Shown: piece by piece, positions 18,774 to 27,671 of the stretch
Layout: each line of letters starts with the position of its first letter
Position numbering within the stretch: position 1 is the first letter of the stretch
Origin: G965227875 sp965227875
GTDB taxonomy: Bacteria > Pseudomonadota > Alphaproteobacteria > Rhizobiales > JAJFHC01
DNA: 64,000 nt
NCBI GenBank assembly: GCA_965227875.1
Contig: OZ245783.1
Coordinates: 434,001-498,000, forward strand
Direction: 5' to 3'
The notes under the pieces: generated by a model
Databases searched by the model: none
Seen by the model: the letters and a program-made list of their open reading frames with translations, nothing else
Told to the model about the DNA's origin: nothing
Position numbers and translations under genes: made by a program

Positions 18774-20186
18774 TTATCCCGAGGCCAGGATCGCCGCGCC
18801 GACCCGGAAAACGGTCGGATCGTCGAACCTGTGGCCGACGATCTGGGCACCCGTCGGCAGCCCGTCGCGGGTGAAACCGGACGGCACGGAGAGCGCGGGG
18901 CACTGTGAGACATTGTTGAACGGCATGGTCATGTCGTGGCCCCGGTGCTTCCCGTCGGTGTCCCGACCGGACAGGTCCGCGTCGCGGAGATGGGCCTGGG
19001 GCGCGGGGATCGCCATGGTCGGGCAGAGCAGTGCGTCATATCCGGCGAACACCCGCGCAAGTTCGTGCCACTGGCGCGTGCGCACATCGTCCAGCCTCCG
19101 GTAGGACACCGCATCCCGGCGAAGCCCCGCGTCGATGAGTTCGACGACATCCGGATCCATCTTGTCGCGATACGTATCGAGGCAGTCGCCGAAGGCCGCC
19201 GCGAGCATGACCTCCCAGATCGCGTCCCAGGCCGTGATGATCTCCGGTCCCCAGTCGAGCGCCACCGGTTCGACGGTGGCGCCGGCCTGCCTGAGCCTGT
19301 CGGCCGTGCGGTGCAGGTTCGATACGACATCGTCGTCGACGGCGAAGAACCCGAGGTCGTCGCTCATCGCCACGCGCAGCCCGCTCACGTCGCGCGGCAC
19401 CGGCATGGGGATGGGCGCGGGCGCCAGCTGGCTCTGGATGTCGGCATCGTCCGGCCCCTCGGCCACCGACATGAAAAGCGCCGCATCGTCCACGGTGCGC
19501 GCCAGGGGGCCGAAATGGGAGATGTTGTCGAAAACGGTGGGCAGTATGTCCATCGGGATCCGGCCAAGGCTCGGTTTGTGCCCGACAATACCGCAATGAG
19601 AAGCCGGGATACGGACGGACCCTCCCATGTCCGTACCCTCCGCGAGCGCGACACAGCCGCTCGCCACCGCCGCCCCGGAGCCGCCCGACGAGCCGCCGGT
19701 CGTCCGCGTGTTGTCCCAGGGGTTCAGCGTGTCGCCCCACAGCCGACTGCGGGTGAAACCGGAATAGGCGAACTCGGGCGTGGTCGTCTTGCCGACGAGA
19801 ATGGCCCCTGCCCCCAGAAGCCGTCGCACGATCACGGGATCCGTATCGGGCACCCAGTTCTCGAACGCGTAGGAACCGCGCGTCGTACGCTTTCCCTTCG
19901 TCGGCGTGAAATCCTTGATGGCAATGGGAACGCCATGCAGCGGTCCGATATCGTCCCCGCCGGCGACCGCCGCTTCGGCCTTCCGCGCCTGCTCGAGCGC
20001 TTCGTCCGCGTAGACGAAACAGAACGGGTTGAGGACAGGCTGGACTTCCTCGATGCGCGCGAGGCTGGCCTCCACGATCTCAACGGGCGAGGCCTGGCCT
20101 GTACGCACGAGTTCGGCGAGCTCCACCGCACTCATGGTACAGAACTCCGATTTCGGTTCGCCGCAGACCTGTTCCGGTGTTTCCAT
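18774..20186 (-). CDS. amidase (amidase signature family)
   Basis: 470-residue amide hydrolase with the Ser-cisSer-Lys triad: lysine in AIKDFTP, TTGGSSGGSGAA containing the structural serine, and GGSVRIPAS containing the nucleophile. ATG at 20186 is chosen because GGAAGG lies 7 nt before it; an in-frame ATG at 20201 is the alternative. It is cytoplasmic, with no signal sequence. It is divergent from an M20 deacylase across a 99-bp gap, so the pair may share regulation and act on acylated or amide compounds. It is not a GatA: no GatB or GatC partners are present. Confidence 0.88.
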   Translation of the reverse strand: METPEQVCGEPKSEFCTMSAVELAELVRTGQASPVEIVEASLARIEEVQPVLNPFCFVYADEALEQARKAEAAVAGGDDIGPLHGVPIAIKDFTPTKGKRTTRGSYAFENWVPDTDPVIVRRLLGAGAILVGKTTTPEFAYSGFTRSRLWGDTLNPWDNTRTTGGSSGGSGAAVASGCVALAEGTDMGGSVRIPASHCGIVGHKPSLGRIPMDILPTVFDNISHFGPLARTVDDAALFMSVAEGPDDADIQSQLAPAPIPMPVPRDVSGLRVAMSDDLGFFAVDDDVVSNLHRTADRLRQAGATVEPVALDWGPEIITAWDAIWEVMLAAAFGDCLDTYRDKMDPDVVELIDAGLRRDAVSYRRLDDVRTRQWHELARVFAGYDALLCPTMAIPAPQAHLRDADLSGRDTDGKHRGHDMTMPFNNVSQCPALSVPSGFTRDGLPTGAQIVGHRFDDPTVFRVGAAILASG

Positions 20187-20285
20187 ATGCGCGCCTTCCA
20201 TGCATGTTGAGAGTGTCGAGCTATCGGCGTCGATTCCCGTCGCCGCAGTGAAGCACAGTCGGGCATTCAAGGTAACGGACAAGTC

Positions 20286-21434
20286 ATGACAACCCGCGAA
20301 ATCCTCGACCGGCTCATTGCCTTTCCGACGGTCAGCCGCGACAGCAATCTCGACCTGATCTCCCACGTGCGCGATTTTCTCGGCCAGCGCGGCATATCGA
20401 GCCAGCTCATTCACGACGAGAGCGGCACCAAGGCCAATCTCTACGCCACCGTCGGACCACAGGACCGCCCCGGCGTCATGCTGTCGGGGCATACGGACGT
20501 GGTGCCCGTCGACGGTCAGGACTGGAGCGTACCGCCTTTCGCCGTGACCGAACGGGCCGGACGTTTGCACGGGCGCGGCACCACGGACATGAAGGGCTTC
20601 ATCGCCAGCGTGCTCGCATTCATCGACCGGCTGGACGTCTCGCGTCTGACGACACCCGTCCATCTCGCGTTCAGCCATGACGAGGAAGTGGGCTGTGTCG
20701 GCGTACGCCGGCTGATCTCCATGCTGGAGAGCGCGCCGGTGCGGCCGCGATTCTGCATTGTCGGGGAACCCACGTCCATGCAGGTCGTGTCCGCCCACAA
20801 GGGCAAGACCGCAGGGCGGATCTCCTGCCGCGGGCACGAGAGCCATTCGAGCCTGGCCCCGGACGGCCTCAACGCGATCTACCTCGCGACGGACATGATC
20901 GCCGCGATCCGCGCCGGCCAGGACCGGCTGGCCCGAAGCGGTCCGTTCGACGAGGACTACGAGGTCGCCTACACCACCCTCCATGTGGGCACGATCGAAG
21001 GTGGCACGGCCCTGAACATCGTTCCCCGGGACTGCCGCTTCGCGTTCGAGATCCGGCATCTTCCCGCGGACGATCCCGACAGGATCGTCGCGGACCTGCG
21101 CGATGAGGCCGACCGTATCCTTTCCGCCGTGAAGGGGAGGTTTCCGGACGCCGCGATCGGGATCGAGATCACCAATGCCTATCCCGCGCTCGACACGCCC
21201 CCGGACAGCGAAGTCATCGGTTTCGTCAAGAGCCTCACGGGCGCCAACCGTTTCGGCAAGATCAGCTTCGGAACCGAGGGCGGCCTGTTTTCCACCCGGC
21301 TCGGAATCCAGACCGTCGTTATCGGTCCCGGCGATATCGCCCAGGCGCACAAGCCGGACGAATACATAGACGCAGCCCAGCTCGAACAGTGCGACCGCTT
21401 CCTCGACCGGTTGGGCAAGGCCCTGTCCGCCTAA
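20286..21434 (+). CDS. argE: M20-family deacylase, acetylornithine deacetylase-like
   Basis: 382-residue zinc amidohydrolase of the ArgE/DapE group. Metal and catalytic motifs are SGHTDVVPV, the bridging aspartate in GRGTTDMKGF, the DEEVG catalytic glutamate pair, VGEPT, and a late histidine in IAQAHKPDEY. Length and order match ArgE-type N-acetylornithine deacetylases. Many Proteobacteria carry extra copies that act on other N-acyl amino acids, and this gene sits next to an amidase rather than arginine genes, so the arginine role and the symbol are tentative. Confidence 0.8.
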   Translation: MTTREILDRLIAFPTVSRDSNLDLISHVRDFLGQRGISSQLIHDESGTKANLYATVGPQDRPGVMLSGHTDVVPVDGQDWSVPPFAVTERAGRLHGRGTTDMKGFIASVLAFIDRLDVSRLTTPVHLAFSHDEEVGCVGVRRLISMLESAPVRPRFCIVGEPTSMQVVSAHKGKTAGRISCRGHESHSSLAPDGLNAIYLATDMIAAIRAGQDRLARSGPFDEDYEVAYTTLHVGTIEGGTALNIVPRDCRFAFEIRHLPADDPDRIVADLRDEADRILSAVKGRFPDAAIGIEITNAYPALDTPPDSEVIGFVKSLTGANRFGKISFGTEGGLFSTRLGIQTVVIGPGDIAQAHKPDEYIDAAQLEQCDRFLDRLGKALSA

Positions 21435-21472
21435 ACATGTCCGGCTCGGGCCTGGCCGACGACCGGGGGAGT

Positions 21473-21486
21473 TTGCGCAAGCGCAA
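21473..21486. promoter_or_regulatory. FNR/FixK/DNR-type box upstream of DUF1858 gene
   Basis: TTGCGCAAGCGCAA: two 6-bp inverted arms separated by AA, matching the TTG-N8-CAA layout and the FixK-type TTG(A/C)-N6-(T/G)CAA form. Its centre is about 60 nt before the ATG of the DUF1858 gene, the same distance as the box before the cytochrome c gene. The DNR-like regulator encoded nearby is the obvious candidate to bind it. Confidence 0.6.
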
Positions 21487-21538
21487 CGAAAGACGATGCC
21501 ATCCGTGGTCTGCTCGCTTCGCAGTCGAGGATGTTCAG

Positions 21539-21874
21539 ATGGACAAGGATCGGACACTCAACCCGGACATGCCCATTGACGAAGTGATGCGGCGCTGGCC
21601 GGAGACCATCAGGGTCGTCATCAGATACGGCATGTCCTGCGTGGGTTGCCCGATCGCGCCTTTTCACTCGGTCACGGATGTCTGTTTCGAGCACGGCGTC
21701 GACGAGGACGAGTTCATGGCCGACCTCGAAACCGTCATCGGAAATCGGACACGGCCTATTTCTCCTGCTGGTTTTCCGCAATCAGCATCAGGGCGTGCGG
21801 ATCGGTTACCGTCACTTTCTGCCGGCCACCGCGAACGAAGCCCGCGTTCTCCCATGAACTCAACAGCCGGCTGA
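21539..21874 (+). CDS. DUF1858 / hybrid-cluster-associated redox disulfide domain protein
   Basis: 111 residues. The first 70 form a DUF1858 domain (LNPDMPIDEVMRRWPE) with a CxxC pair, C34 and C37 (SCVGC), as in the small redox-disulfide proteins found near hybrid cluster protein and NO-related genes. GAGG lies 8 nt before the ATG. The final 39 codons are antisense to the end of the converging regulator gene and look unlike the family, so either the natural stop was lost or a frameshift extends the frame. The FNR-type box upstream suggests expression under low oxygen or NO. Confidence 0.7.
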   Translation: MDKDRTLNPDMPIDEVMRRWPETIRVVIRYGMSCVGCPIAPFHSVTDVCFEHGVDEDEFMADLETVIGNRTRPISPAGFPQSASGRADRLPSLSAGHRERSPRSPMNSTAG

Positions 21875-22457
21875 CCGTGTGAAGCGTCGTACCGGTCATT
21901 TCCGCGATGTCCTGGCGCGTGATCGGAAAATCGATCTCGATCCCGTCATCGGTCTGACGGCCGGACTGGTTCGCCAGTCGCAGAACCGCATAGGCGATGC
22001 GTTGCTCGACCTGTTTGGTCGAGAGTTCGACGACACGATCCTGCGTCTCCTGCAGCCGTGCACCCACCACGCCGAGCGTGTTGGCGGCGAAGGACGGATA
22101 CTGCACGGACAGTTCCTTCCACTCCTGGTTCGGCCACACGATGGCAACGCAATCCACCGCAGCCTGGGCGGTTGCCGGATAGGTGGTCCGTCCCATCGCG
22201 ACGGCGATGCCGAACATCTCGCCTGAATTGATGTAACGCGGGATCACCTGTTCGCCGTCCGGGCTCGTGCGAACGACCCTGATATGCCCGTCGAGCAGGA
22301 GGAAAAAGTGTTCCGCTGTTTCACCTTGCGTAAAGACATCGGCGTTTCTGGAATACCGGCGGGCCCGGGCATTCTGCAGGAACCGGTCGAGGGCTTCCGG
22401 AGGCAAGCCCGCGAACACCGGGAGTCCGCGTATCAAAGATCGATCGAGTGGTTTCAT
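21756..22457 (-). CDS. CRP/FNR-family regulator, DNR/NnrR-like
   Basis: 233 residues: cyclic-nucleotide-type beta-roll (about 15-130), long dimer helix, and a winged helix-turn-helix with ITRQDIAEMTGTTLHTVSRLL. The Ser-Arg in the recognition helix fits FNR-type TTGA half-sites. The N-terminal cysteine cluster that holds the iron-sulfur centre of FNR is absent, so it is more like DNR/NnrR (NO-responsive, possibly haem-bound) or FixK. ATG at 22457 follows GGCAGGGTG; upstream codons in frame are unlikely to be translated. Its gene lies beside the nos genes and is divergent from a cytochrome c. Confidence 0.85.
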   Translation of the reverse strand: MKPLDRSLIRGLPVFAGLPPEALDRFLQNARARRYSRNADVFTQGETAEHFFLLLDGHIRVVRTSPDGEQVIPRYINSGEMFGIAVAMGRTTYPATAQAAVDCVAIVWPNQEWKELSVQYPSFAANTLGVVGARLQETQDRVVELSTKQVEQRIAYAVLRLANQSGRQTDDGIEIDFPITRQDIAEMTGTTLHTVSRLLSSWENAGFVRGGRQKVTVTDPHALMLIAENQQEK

Positions 22458-22635
22458 CACCCTGCCCGACGTCCGGGGCCGAAGACCGGCAACAACAAGG
22501 ACGTACTCCACCTTTCAGGAACCCGACGGGAACACCGTCGCAAGATTTCACCGGCATGAAAAGCCGTTCGTGACGGACGCATGGTTCGTACTTGCGGTCC
22601 GTCGGCACCACCGGCCGGGTGATTGGCTGATTTCT

Positions 22636-22649
22636 TTGACAATTCGCAA
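22636..22649. promoter_or_regulatory. FNR/FixK/DNR-type box upstream of cytochrome c gene
   Basis: TTGACAATTCGCAA fits TTG(A/C)-N6-(T/G)CAA. Its centre is about 60 nt before the cytochrome c ATG, a position typical of class II activation with a short leader. It also lies in the divergent region shared with the DNR-like regulator, about 180 nt before that gene. Confidence 0.6.
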
Positions 22650-22702
22650 ACCCGCCTGCCGGCGGAAAGGCTAGTTTTCCGCCCAAAAGAGGAGTTCATG
22701 AA

Positions 22703-23083
22703 ATGATGTTCCGTACATTCGCCGTCGCCGCCCTCATGTCGCTCGCCGCCGCCAGTGCTCAGGCCCAGGATGTCGAAGCGGGCAAGAAGGTGTTCAAGAA
22801 ATGCGCCGCCTGCCATTTTGCAGACAAGGAAAAGAACAAGATCGGACCGCATCTGGTCGGTATCGTCGGGCGGCCGGCCGGCGCCGTCGAGGGCTTCAAG
22901 TACTCCAAGGCGCTGATGGAAAAGGCGAATGAGGGTCTTGTCTGGACGCCCGAAGCGATCACGGAATACCTCAAAAAACCTTCGGCCATGATCAAGAAAA
23001 CCAAGATGACGTTTCCCGGCCTGAAAAAACCGGAAGACCTCGCCGACATCATGGCCTACCTGGAAACCCTCAAGGCGGAATAG
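22703..23083 (+). CDS. class I cytochrome c (c2/c550-like), periplasmic
   Basis: 126 residues. A signal peptide (about 1-22, ending AQAQ) is followed by the haem attachment site C34-AA-C37-H38 and a distal methionine ligand in KMTFPG. Length and order match small soluble electron carriers. GAGGAG lies about 9 nt before the start. With an FNR-type box upstream and nos genes next door, it is a plausible electron donor to nitrous oxide reductase or another denitrification enzyme; the partner is inference. Confidence 0.92.
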   Translation: MMFRTFAVAALMSLAAASAQAQDVEAGKKVFKKCAACHFADKEKNKIGPHLVGIVGRPAGAVEGFKYSKALMEKANEGLVWTPEAITEYLKKPSAMIKKTKMTFPGLKKPEDLADIMAYLETLKAE

Positions 23084-23110
23084 CCTTCACCGGACCAGCG
23101 CCGCTCCCCC

Positions 23111-23137
23111 GGCCCCGTCAGCTTCGGAGCCGGGGCC
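23111..23137. terminator. hairpin between convergent cytochrome c and nosX
   Basis: GGCCCCG and CGGGGCC form a 7-bp stem. An inner GCT-TCGG-AGC hairpin carries a TCGG tetraloop, and three bases (TCA) bulge on one side. It lies between two converging stop codons. There is no clear T-run on either side, so it may act as a transcript end or RNA-stabilising structure rather than a classical terminator. Confidence 0.5.
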
Positions 23138-23175
23138 ACGTTCGTTGCACGGGCACCGGACCGCTCGGAACCCGG

Positions 23176-24114
23176 TCAGATCCTGACCACCTCGCCGTGC
23201 CGGTCGACGCCGAGAAACAATGCGCCCGGAAAACCGCCGATCATTCCCGCTATATCCGAAGCATTCATGAGCACGCAGGCCGTCGACAGGCCGTCGGCGA
23301 CCGCGGCGGACGGATGAACCACGCTGACCTGCTGCCACGGCGACCGGCCCGCCCGGCCGGTCCCCGGATCGACGATGTGGCCGGGACCAGCACTGCTGAA
23401 CATCGTGCCATCGGTGGCCGAGGTTGCGACCGCGCTGTCCTTTAGCCTGACACGCTCGTCCACGGGCAAGTTCTCGATCCGGACCGACCAGGGATCCCCC
23501 GACGGACTGGCCCCCAGCGCGAAAATCTCGCCGGCTTCGACGAGCGCATGCCGGAGACCGGCGCGCCGCAGCAGACGTACCGCCGCGTCCGTAACGTACC
23601 CCTGTGCGATCCCGTTGAACGTGAGCCCGCCGCCTTGAGGAAGGCTGATGCGATCCGGCGAAAAACTGACCTTGTCCCAACCGAGGACGGGCCTGACCGA
23701 CGCGATCACGGCGACTGACGGTTTGCCCCGGTTCTCCGCGTAGAGACGCCAGACAGGCTGTATGGTCGGGTCGAAGGCACCGCCGCTCGCCGCGTGAATC
23801 TTCGACGCCATGGTCATCAGGGCAAGCAGGTCCGGGTCCGGTCCGGCCAGGACACCCGCCGTGTTCAGCTGCATGAGTTCGCTTCGTGAACGATAGAGGC
23901 TGAAAATGCTCTCGAGACGGTCTATTTCGGCCCGGACTTCCCGAAGCAGGTCCCGGCCTTCCGCTTTCGACATCCCGAACAGCCGGATGTCGGCCCGCGC
24001 GCCGAGCGCAGTGCCCTGCCAGCGAACCGCGTCCGCATCGCTCGCAATCGAGGGGCCGCCCAGAAATGCGGCGCTTGCCGTGACCGCGATGAATCTTCGG
24101 CGGTTGATCGTCAT
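23176..24114 (-). CDS. nosX: FAD:protein FMN transferase, NosX/ApbE family
   Basis: 312 residues. A Tat-type leader (NRRRFIAVTASAAFLGG) places it in the periplasm. ApbE-family motifs include FSLYRSRSELMQLN, ASGGAFDPTIQP, GLTFNGIAQGYVTD and the metal/substrate site DGTMFSSAGPGHIVDPGTG. Members of this family attach FMN to a threonine of their partner, here expected to be NosR (T159). It starts within an ATGA overlap of nosL and is the last gene of the nos operon. Confidence 0.92.
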   Translation of the reverse strand: MTINRRRFIAVTASAAFLGGPSIASDADAVRWQGTALGARADIRLFGMSKAEGRDLLREVRAEIDRLESIFSLYRSRSELMQLNTAGVLAGPDPDLLALMTMASKIHAASGGAFDPTIQPVWRLYAENRGKPSVAVIASVRPVLGWDKVSFSPDRISLPQGGGLTFNGIAQGYVTDAAVRLLRRAGLRHALVEAGEIFALGASPSGDPWSVRIENLPVDERVRLKDSAVATSATDGTMFSSAGPGHIVDPGTGRAGRSPWQQVSVVHPSAAVADGLSTACVLMNASDIAGMIGGFPGALFLGVDRHGEVVRI

Positions 24115-24656
24115 TGCACGCTCCCGTTCCCGGGCAATCCGGCCGAATTGATCTCGACGGATCCGAGCACGTAATCCTCGGGAATTTCATCAAGCCGCAC
24201 GGCCTGTCCCCCGTGTTTCGAAACGAAGGCCTGCGCGGCCTTCTTGCGGCCGAAGGGGATGACCTCCGGCGCTCCCATGCCGCCGGCCTTCCTGCTGCCG
24301 ATGACGAAATACGCGTCCCGCGCATCGAGCCACGCGCCATCGCCGGGACGGTCCCACGACTGCGCTTTCTCCATGTCGTGGACATAGACCACCAGGGGGT
24401 CGAAATGTTCCTCCGGCGAGCGAAGGAACGCCACCGCATCGCGCACCTGGCTGAACCAGACGGGATGATCCACTCCCGCGAGGTGGATCTGCGCCTTCGG
24501 GCCGGAATGCTCGAGAATGTTCATGTTGCAGTAATGGCCGACAGCTTCCTCGGTCATCGCGACCGGAGACGGAAGCGGCGCCCGGGCATCGGGTTCCCTG
24601 CAGGCGGAGAGAATCGCGAGAAGCACGAGAGCCGCAGGTTTGAAGTAGAACGTCAT
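24111..24656 (-). CDS. nosL: NosL copper chaperone lipoprotein
   Basis: 181 residues. The lipobox LSAC19 predicts lipid anchoring on the periplasmic side of the membrane. The copper-binding C43-N-M45 motif is present (HYCNMN). NosL delivers copper for the CuZ cluster of nitrous oxide reductase together with the NosDFY complex. ATGA overlaps join it to nosY before and nosX after. Confidence 0.93.
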   Translation of the reverse strand: MTFYFKPAALVLLAILSACREPDARAPLPSPVAMTEEAVGHYCNMNILEHSGPKAQIHLAGVDHPVWFSQVRDAVAFLRSPEEHFDPLVVYVHDMEKAQSWDRPGDGAWLDARDAYFVIGSRKAGGMGAPEVIPFGRKKAAQAFVSKHGGQAVRLDEIPEDYVLGSVEINSAGLPGNGSVQ

Positions 24657-25483
24657 GGCTTCACCCTGTCGAAAACGAAGGTTGCGATGGCCATTGCCGC
24701 GACGATCCATGCGGCTGGCCCGAGAAGAACCGCGAGGCCGGTGACCGGCAATCCCCCCGAACCGGCGCCAAGGCCGGCACCCGTCAGGGACCGGTCCACG
24801 GCGGACATGTTGTAGACGCGGAAGGCATCGGCCGGATTGGCCACCAGCAGCCACGGAAAGACATCCTGTGCGAAGAACCCGTCCCCGCTTGCGAGCAGCC
24901 CGCCCAGAAGGGCGAGATCGAAGAAGACCACTGCAAACAGCCAGATCGCGACGGCGAGGGCCGCCGCGGTTCCGGTCTGGGAAACACTGGCGCTCACGAT
25001 GTATCCGATGGCCAGGAACGTGGCGCCGAGCAGGATGCTGGTCGCGATGAGTCTCGCAAACGCGACAGTCCCGGCCGGATCGAAGGCTCCGGCAATCGCC
25101 ATGCCGAGCCCGCCCGCCAGGCCATAACCCCCGACGATGGCGATGCACAATACGCACAGGTGACCGGCCAGCTTACCGGCGAGGACCTGTCCCCTGGAGA
25201 CCGGCGTCGCCAGGACCAGTTGCAGGGTTCCGCGGTCTATCTCCCCGGCGATGGCGTCGAAGGAGAGCAGGAGCGCGATGAGGGGCACGAGGTAGACAGA
25301 GAGTGTGGCCAGGCTCGCTGCGGCCACTTCGAGGACGCTGGCCCTGACCTCGCCGGCAGGTGCGGCGCCGGCAAGGACAAGGAGGATCGCGAATGCGGCC
25401 AGGATGAGCGAGGCGAGAAGCACCCAGCTGTTTCGCGTACCGATGCGGATTTCCGTCAGCGCGATGGCCATGATGCCGTTCAT
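24653..25483 (-). CDS. nosY: NosY ABC-2 type permease
   Basis: 276-residue membrane protein with six or so hydrophobic segments and the characteristic early cytoplasmic segment FDAIAGEIDRGTLQLVLATPVSRGQ. It forms the membrane part of the NosDFY complex that supports CuZ assembly. It overlaps nosF and nosL by ATGA on both sides. Confidence 0.93.
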   Translation of the reverse strand: MNGIMAIALTEIRIGTRNSWVLLASLILAAFAILLVLAGAAPAGEVRASVLEVAAASLATLSVYLVPLIALLLSFDAIAGEIDRGTLQLVLATPVSRGQVLAGKLAGHLCVLCIAIVGGYGLAGGLGMAIAGAFDPAGTVAFARLIATSILLGATFLAIGYIVSASVSQTGTAAALAVAIWLFAVVFFDLALLGGLLASGDGFFAQDVFPWLLVANPADAFRVYNMSAVDRSLTGAGLGAGSGGLPVTGLAVLLGPAAWIVAAMAIATFVFDRVKP

Positions 25484-26394
25484 TTCGGTGCCTCGTCTCG
25501 TTTGCTGCCGGTGACGGAGAAGTGGCGGTAGATCTGATCGAGACTCGGCTGCATCACGTCGACGTCGGCCACTGCGTCACCAAGGGCATAGACCGCAGAC
25601 AGGTTCTTCATCTTGTCGTCCTGCGTGCAGGCCAGTTCGATCGACGCGCCGTTCACCCTTTGCCCGCCGATGCGCGCATGAAGTTCGTCGACGCGGCCCT
25701 CCGTGGCCGTTATCCGGATGCGCAGGGGGAGTGCCGCCTGCCGCCTCAGTTCGGCGAGCGGCGCGTCCGCCACGAGGCTGCCGTCCCGCAGGATCGCCAC
25801 GCGGTCGGTCTTCGCCTCCAGTTCACTCAGACCATGGGACGACAGCAGGACCGCGGTCCCGGTGGCGGATATCTCCGAGATGAGGTCATAGAAGCCCGTG
25901 CGCGAAATCGGATCGAGCCCCGAGGTAGGTTCATCGAGCAGAAGCAGCTTCGGAGAACCGACGATGGCCTGTGCCAGTCCGAGTCTCTGGCGCATACCCT
26001 TGGAATAGGTGCCGCACCGCCGGTCGGCCGCATCCGCCAGACCCACCCTTTCGAGGGCCGCGCCGACGTCTTTTCCGTCGGCCCGCTTGAGCCGTGCATA
26101 GAGCGTGACGACCTCCCTGCCGGTGAGCGCCTTGGGGAACGCCACGCTCTCGGGCAGATAGGACGTGACCGCGCGCGCCCGGCGGTCCCCGGCAGGCGCA
26201 CCGTCCACGACCACGCGGCCACCGGTCGGCGCGAGGAACCCGAGGATGATCCGGAAGAGCGTCGTCTTTCCCGCACCATTGTGACCGAGCACGGCTACGG
26301 ATTCGCCGGCCTCCACGTTCGTGTTCACCGTCCTGAGCGCATCGACACTGCCGAAACGCATCGAGACGTCGCGAATGTCCACGAGCCCGGTCAT
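25480..26394 (-). CDS. nosF: NosF ABC transporter ATPase
   Basis: 304-residue ATP-binding subunit: Walker A GHNGAGKTT, signature TYSKGMRQRLGLAQ, Walker B LLLLDEPTSGLDP and a switch histidine in SSHGL. ATG at 26394 is preferred because it gives the ATGA overlap with nosD and the family's normal N terminus (VDIRDVSMRFG). It powers the NosDFY machine. Confidence 0.94.
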   Translation of the reverse strand: MTGLVDIRDVSMRFGSVDALRTVNTNVEAGESVAVLGHNGAGKTTLFRIILGFLAPTGGRVVVDGAPAGDRRARAVTSYLPESVAFPKALTGREVVTLYARLKRADGKDVGAALERVGLADAADRRCGTYSKGMRQRLGLAQAIVGSPKLLLLDEPTSGLDPISRTGFYDLISEISATGTAVLLSSHGLSELEAKTDRVAILRDGSLVADAPLAELRRQAALPLRIRITATEGRVDELHARIGGQRVNGASIELACTQDDKMKNLSAVYALGDAVADVDVMQPSLDQIYRHFSVTGSKRDEAPK

Positions 26395-27659
26395 TGCAGG
26401 GACGCCTTGAGTTCGCGGACCGCAACGGACAGGTCCCCCGGCCTCATCAGCGGTCGGTCGTCCACGATTCCGCCCGGGAGAAGCGCGGGGAAGTTCTTCT
26501 GTGCCCAGCGGATGAGCTGCACCGCGGGGCTGCCCAGCAGAAGCCGCGCGGCCGGCTGTGTCCACAGGACCTGGTCCATCGTGTCGTTCGGGCGAAACAC
26601 CTGGTCCGCGACGCCGTCGCCGTTCACGTCATAGGCCGCATGATCGCTCCAGTAATTGCCCCGCCAGACATGATTCCGGGTGCTCACGAACTTCACCTGC
26701 TGCCGGTTGCCGACAAAGGCGTTGCCTTCGATCCGATTGCGGGCTGATCCGCCCGTGAAGTGTATGCCGATGGGGCAACCTTCGAAGCGGTTGCCGCGCA
26801 GTTCGTTCTTGTTGGCATTGTAGAAAAAGAGGCATTTGCTGCCGCCGCCGACCACCGCGTTTCCTTCGATCACGGAACTGTTCGCGTAGTTGAGCATGAT
26901 GCCGTGATCCCGGTCGCCGACGGACACGTTGTGCGTGACCGTCACATCGCGGGTGAACATGATGGCGTAACCGAGATGGTTGCCGATCGACAGATTGCCC
27001 GTGACCGTGCTGCGGTTCGCGTACATGAAATGCACGGCGAAACGGAGGTTCTCGAAACGGTTGCCGGCAAACACGTTGCGGCGGCTGGTGTTCACGAAGA
27101 TGCCGTCCCGCCCGAGACGGAAGCGGTTGCCGCGGACGGTCGCGCCGGGCGCGTTCCAGACATAGACCCCGTTCCCGCGCCGGTTCATCCGTGAGTCGTC
27201 CCGCCCGATAATCGTGTTGTCTTCGATCAGCGCGTCACGCGCACCGTGGATGTCGACGCCATAGAGATTGCCTTCCAGGCGGTTGTTCCGGACCACGGCG
27301 CCCGTGGCGTTCGCGGTCATCTGCACGCCAGAATCGATGGTCTCGTGGGAAGACCCGGAACCGGTCAGGACGAGGCCCGAGACGACGACGGCCGGAGCAT
27401 CAATCGTGATGACCGAGCCCACGCCCTTGCCGTCGACCCTTGCCCCGTCCCGCCCCGCTATGGTCAGGGTCTTCGTGATCTCGACCCTTCCCGTGTAGAG
27501 CCCCGGGTCCAGCAGAAGCCGGTCGCCCGGCAAAGCCCGTTCGATCGCCCGCGCAAGCGTGCCGTTCCCCGGCGCGACCGTCACGTCGCGGGCAAACGCC
27601 GGAACGAGGGTCGCCACCGGAAGAAGGAGGCAGGCAAGTGCGCGGACGATCGGGTTCAT
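26391..27659 (-). CDS. nosD: NosD periplasmic copper-site assembly protein
   Basis: 422 residues. A signal peptide (about 1-23) precedes a right-handed parallel beta-helix made of repeated N-x-(F/L) rungs such as VRNNRLEGNLYGV and FAGNRFENLRF. The C-terminal part contains RNHVWRGNYWSDH, typical of NosD. It works with NosF and NosY in maturation of the CuZ cluster. It starts 12 bp after the nosZ stop. Confidence 0.94.
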   Translation of the reverse strand: MNPIVRALACLLLPVATLVPAFARDVTVAPGNGTLARAIERALPGDRLLLDPGLYTGRVEITKTLTIAGRDGARVDGKGVGSVITIDAPAVVVSGLVLTGSGSSHETIDSGVQMTANATGAVVRNNRLEGNLYGVDIHGARDALIEDNTIIGRDDSRMNRRGNGVYVWNAPGATVRGNRFRLGRDGIFVNTSRRNVFAGNRFENLRFAVHFMYANRSTVTGNLSIGNHLGYAIMFTRDVTVTHNVSVGDRDHGIMLNYANSSVIEGNAVVGGGSKCLFFYNANKNELRGNRFEGCPIGIHFTGGSARNRIEGNAFVGNRQQVKFVSTRNHVWRGNYWSDHAAYDVNGDGVADQVFRPNDTMDQVLWTQPAARLLLGSPAVQLIRWAQKNFPALLPGGIVDDRPLMRPGDLSVAVRELKASLQ

Positions 27660-27671
27660 GACGGCGTTTCC

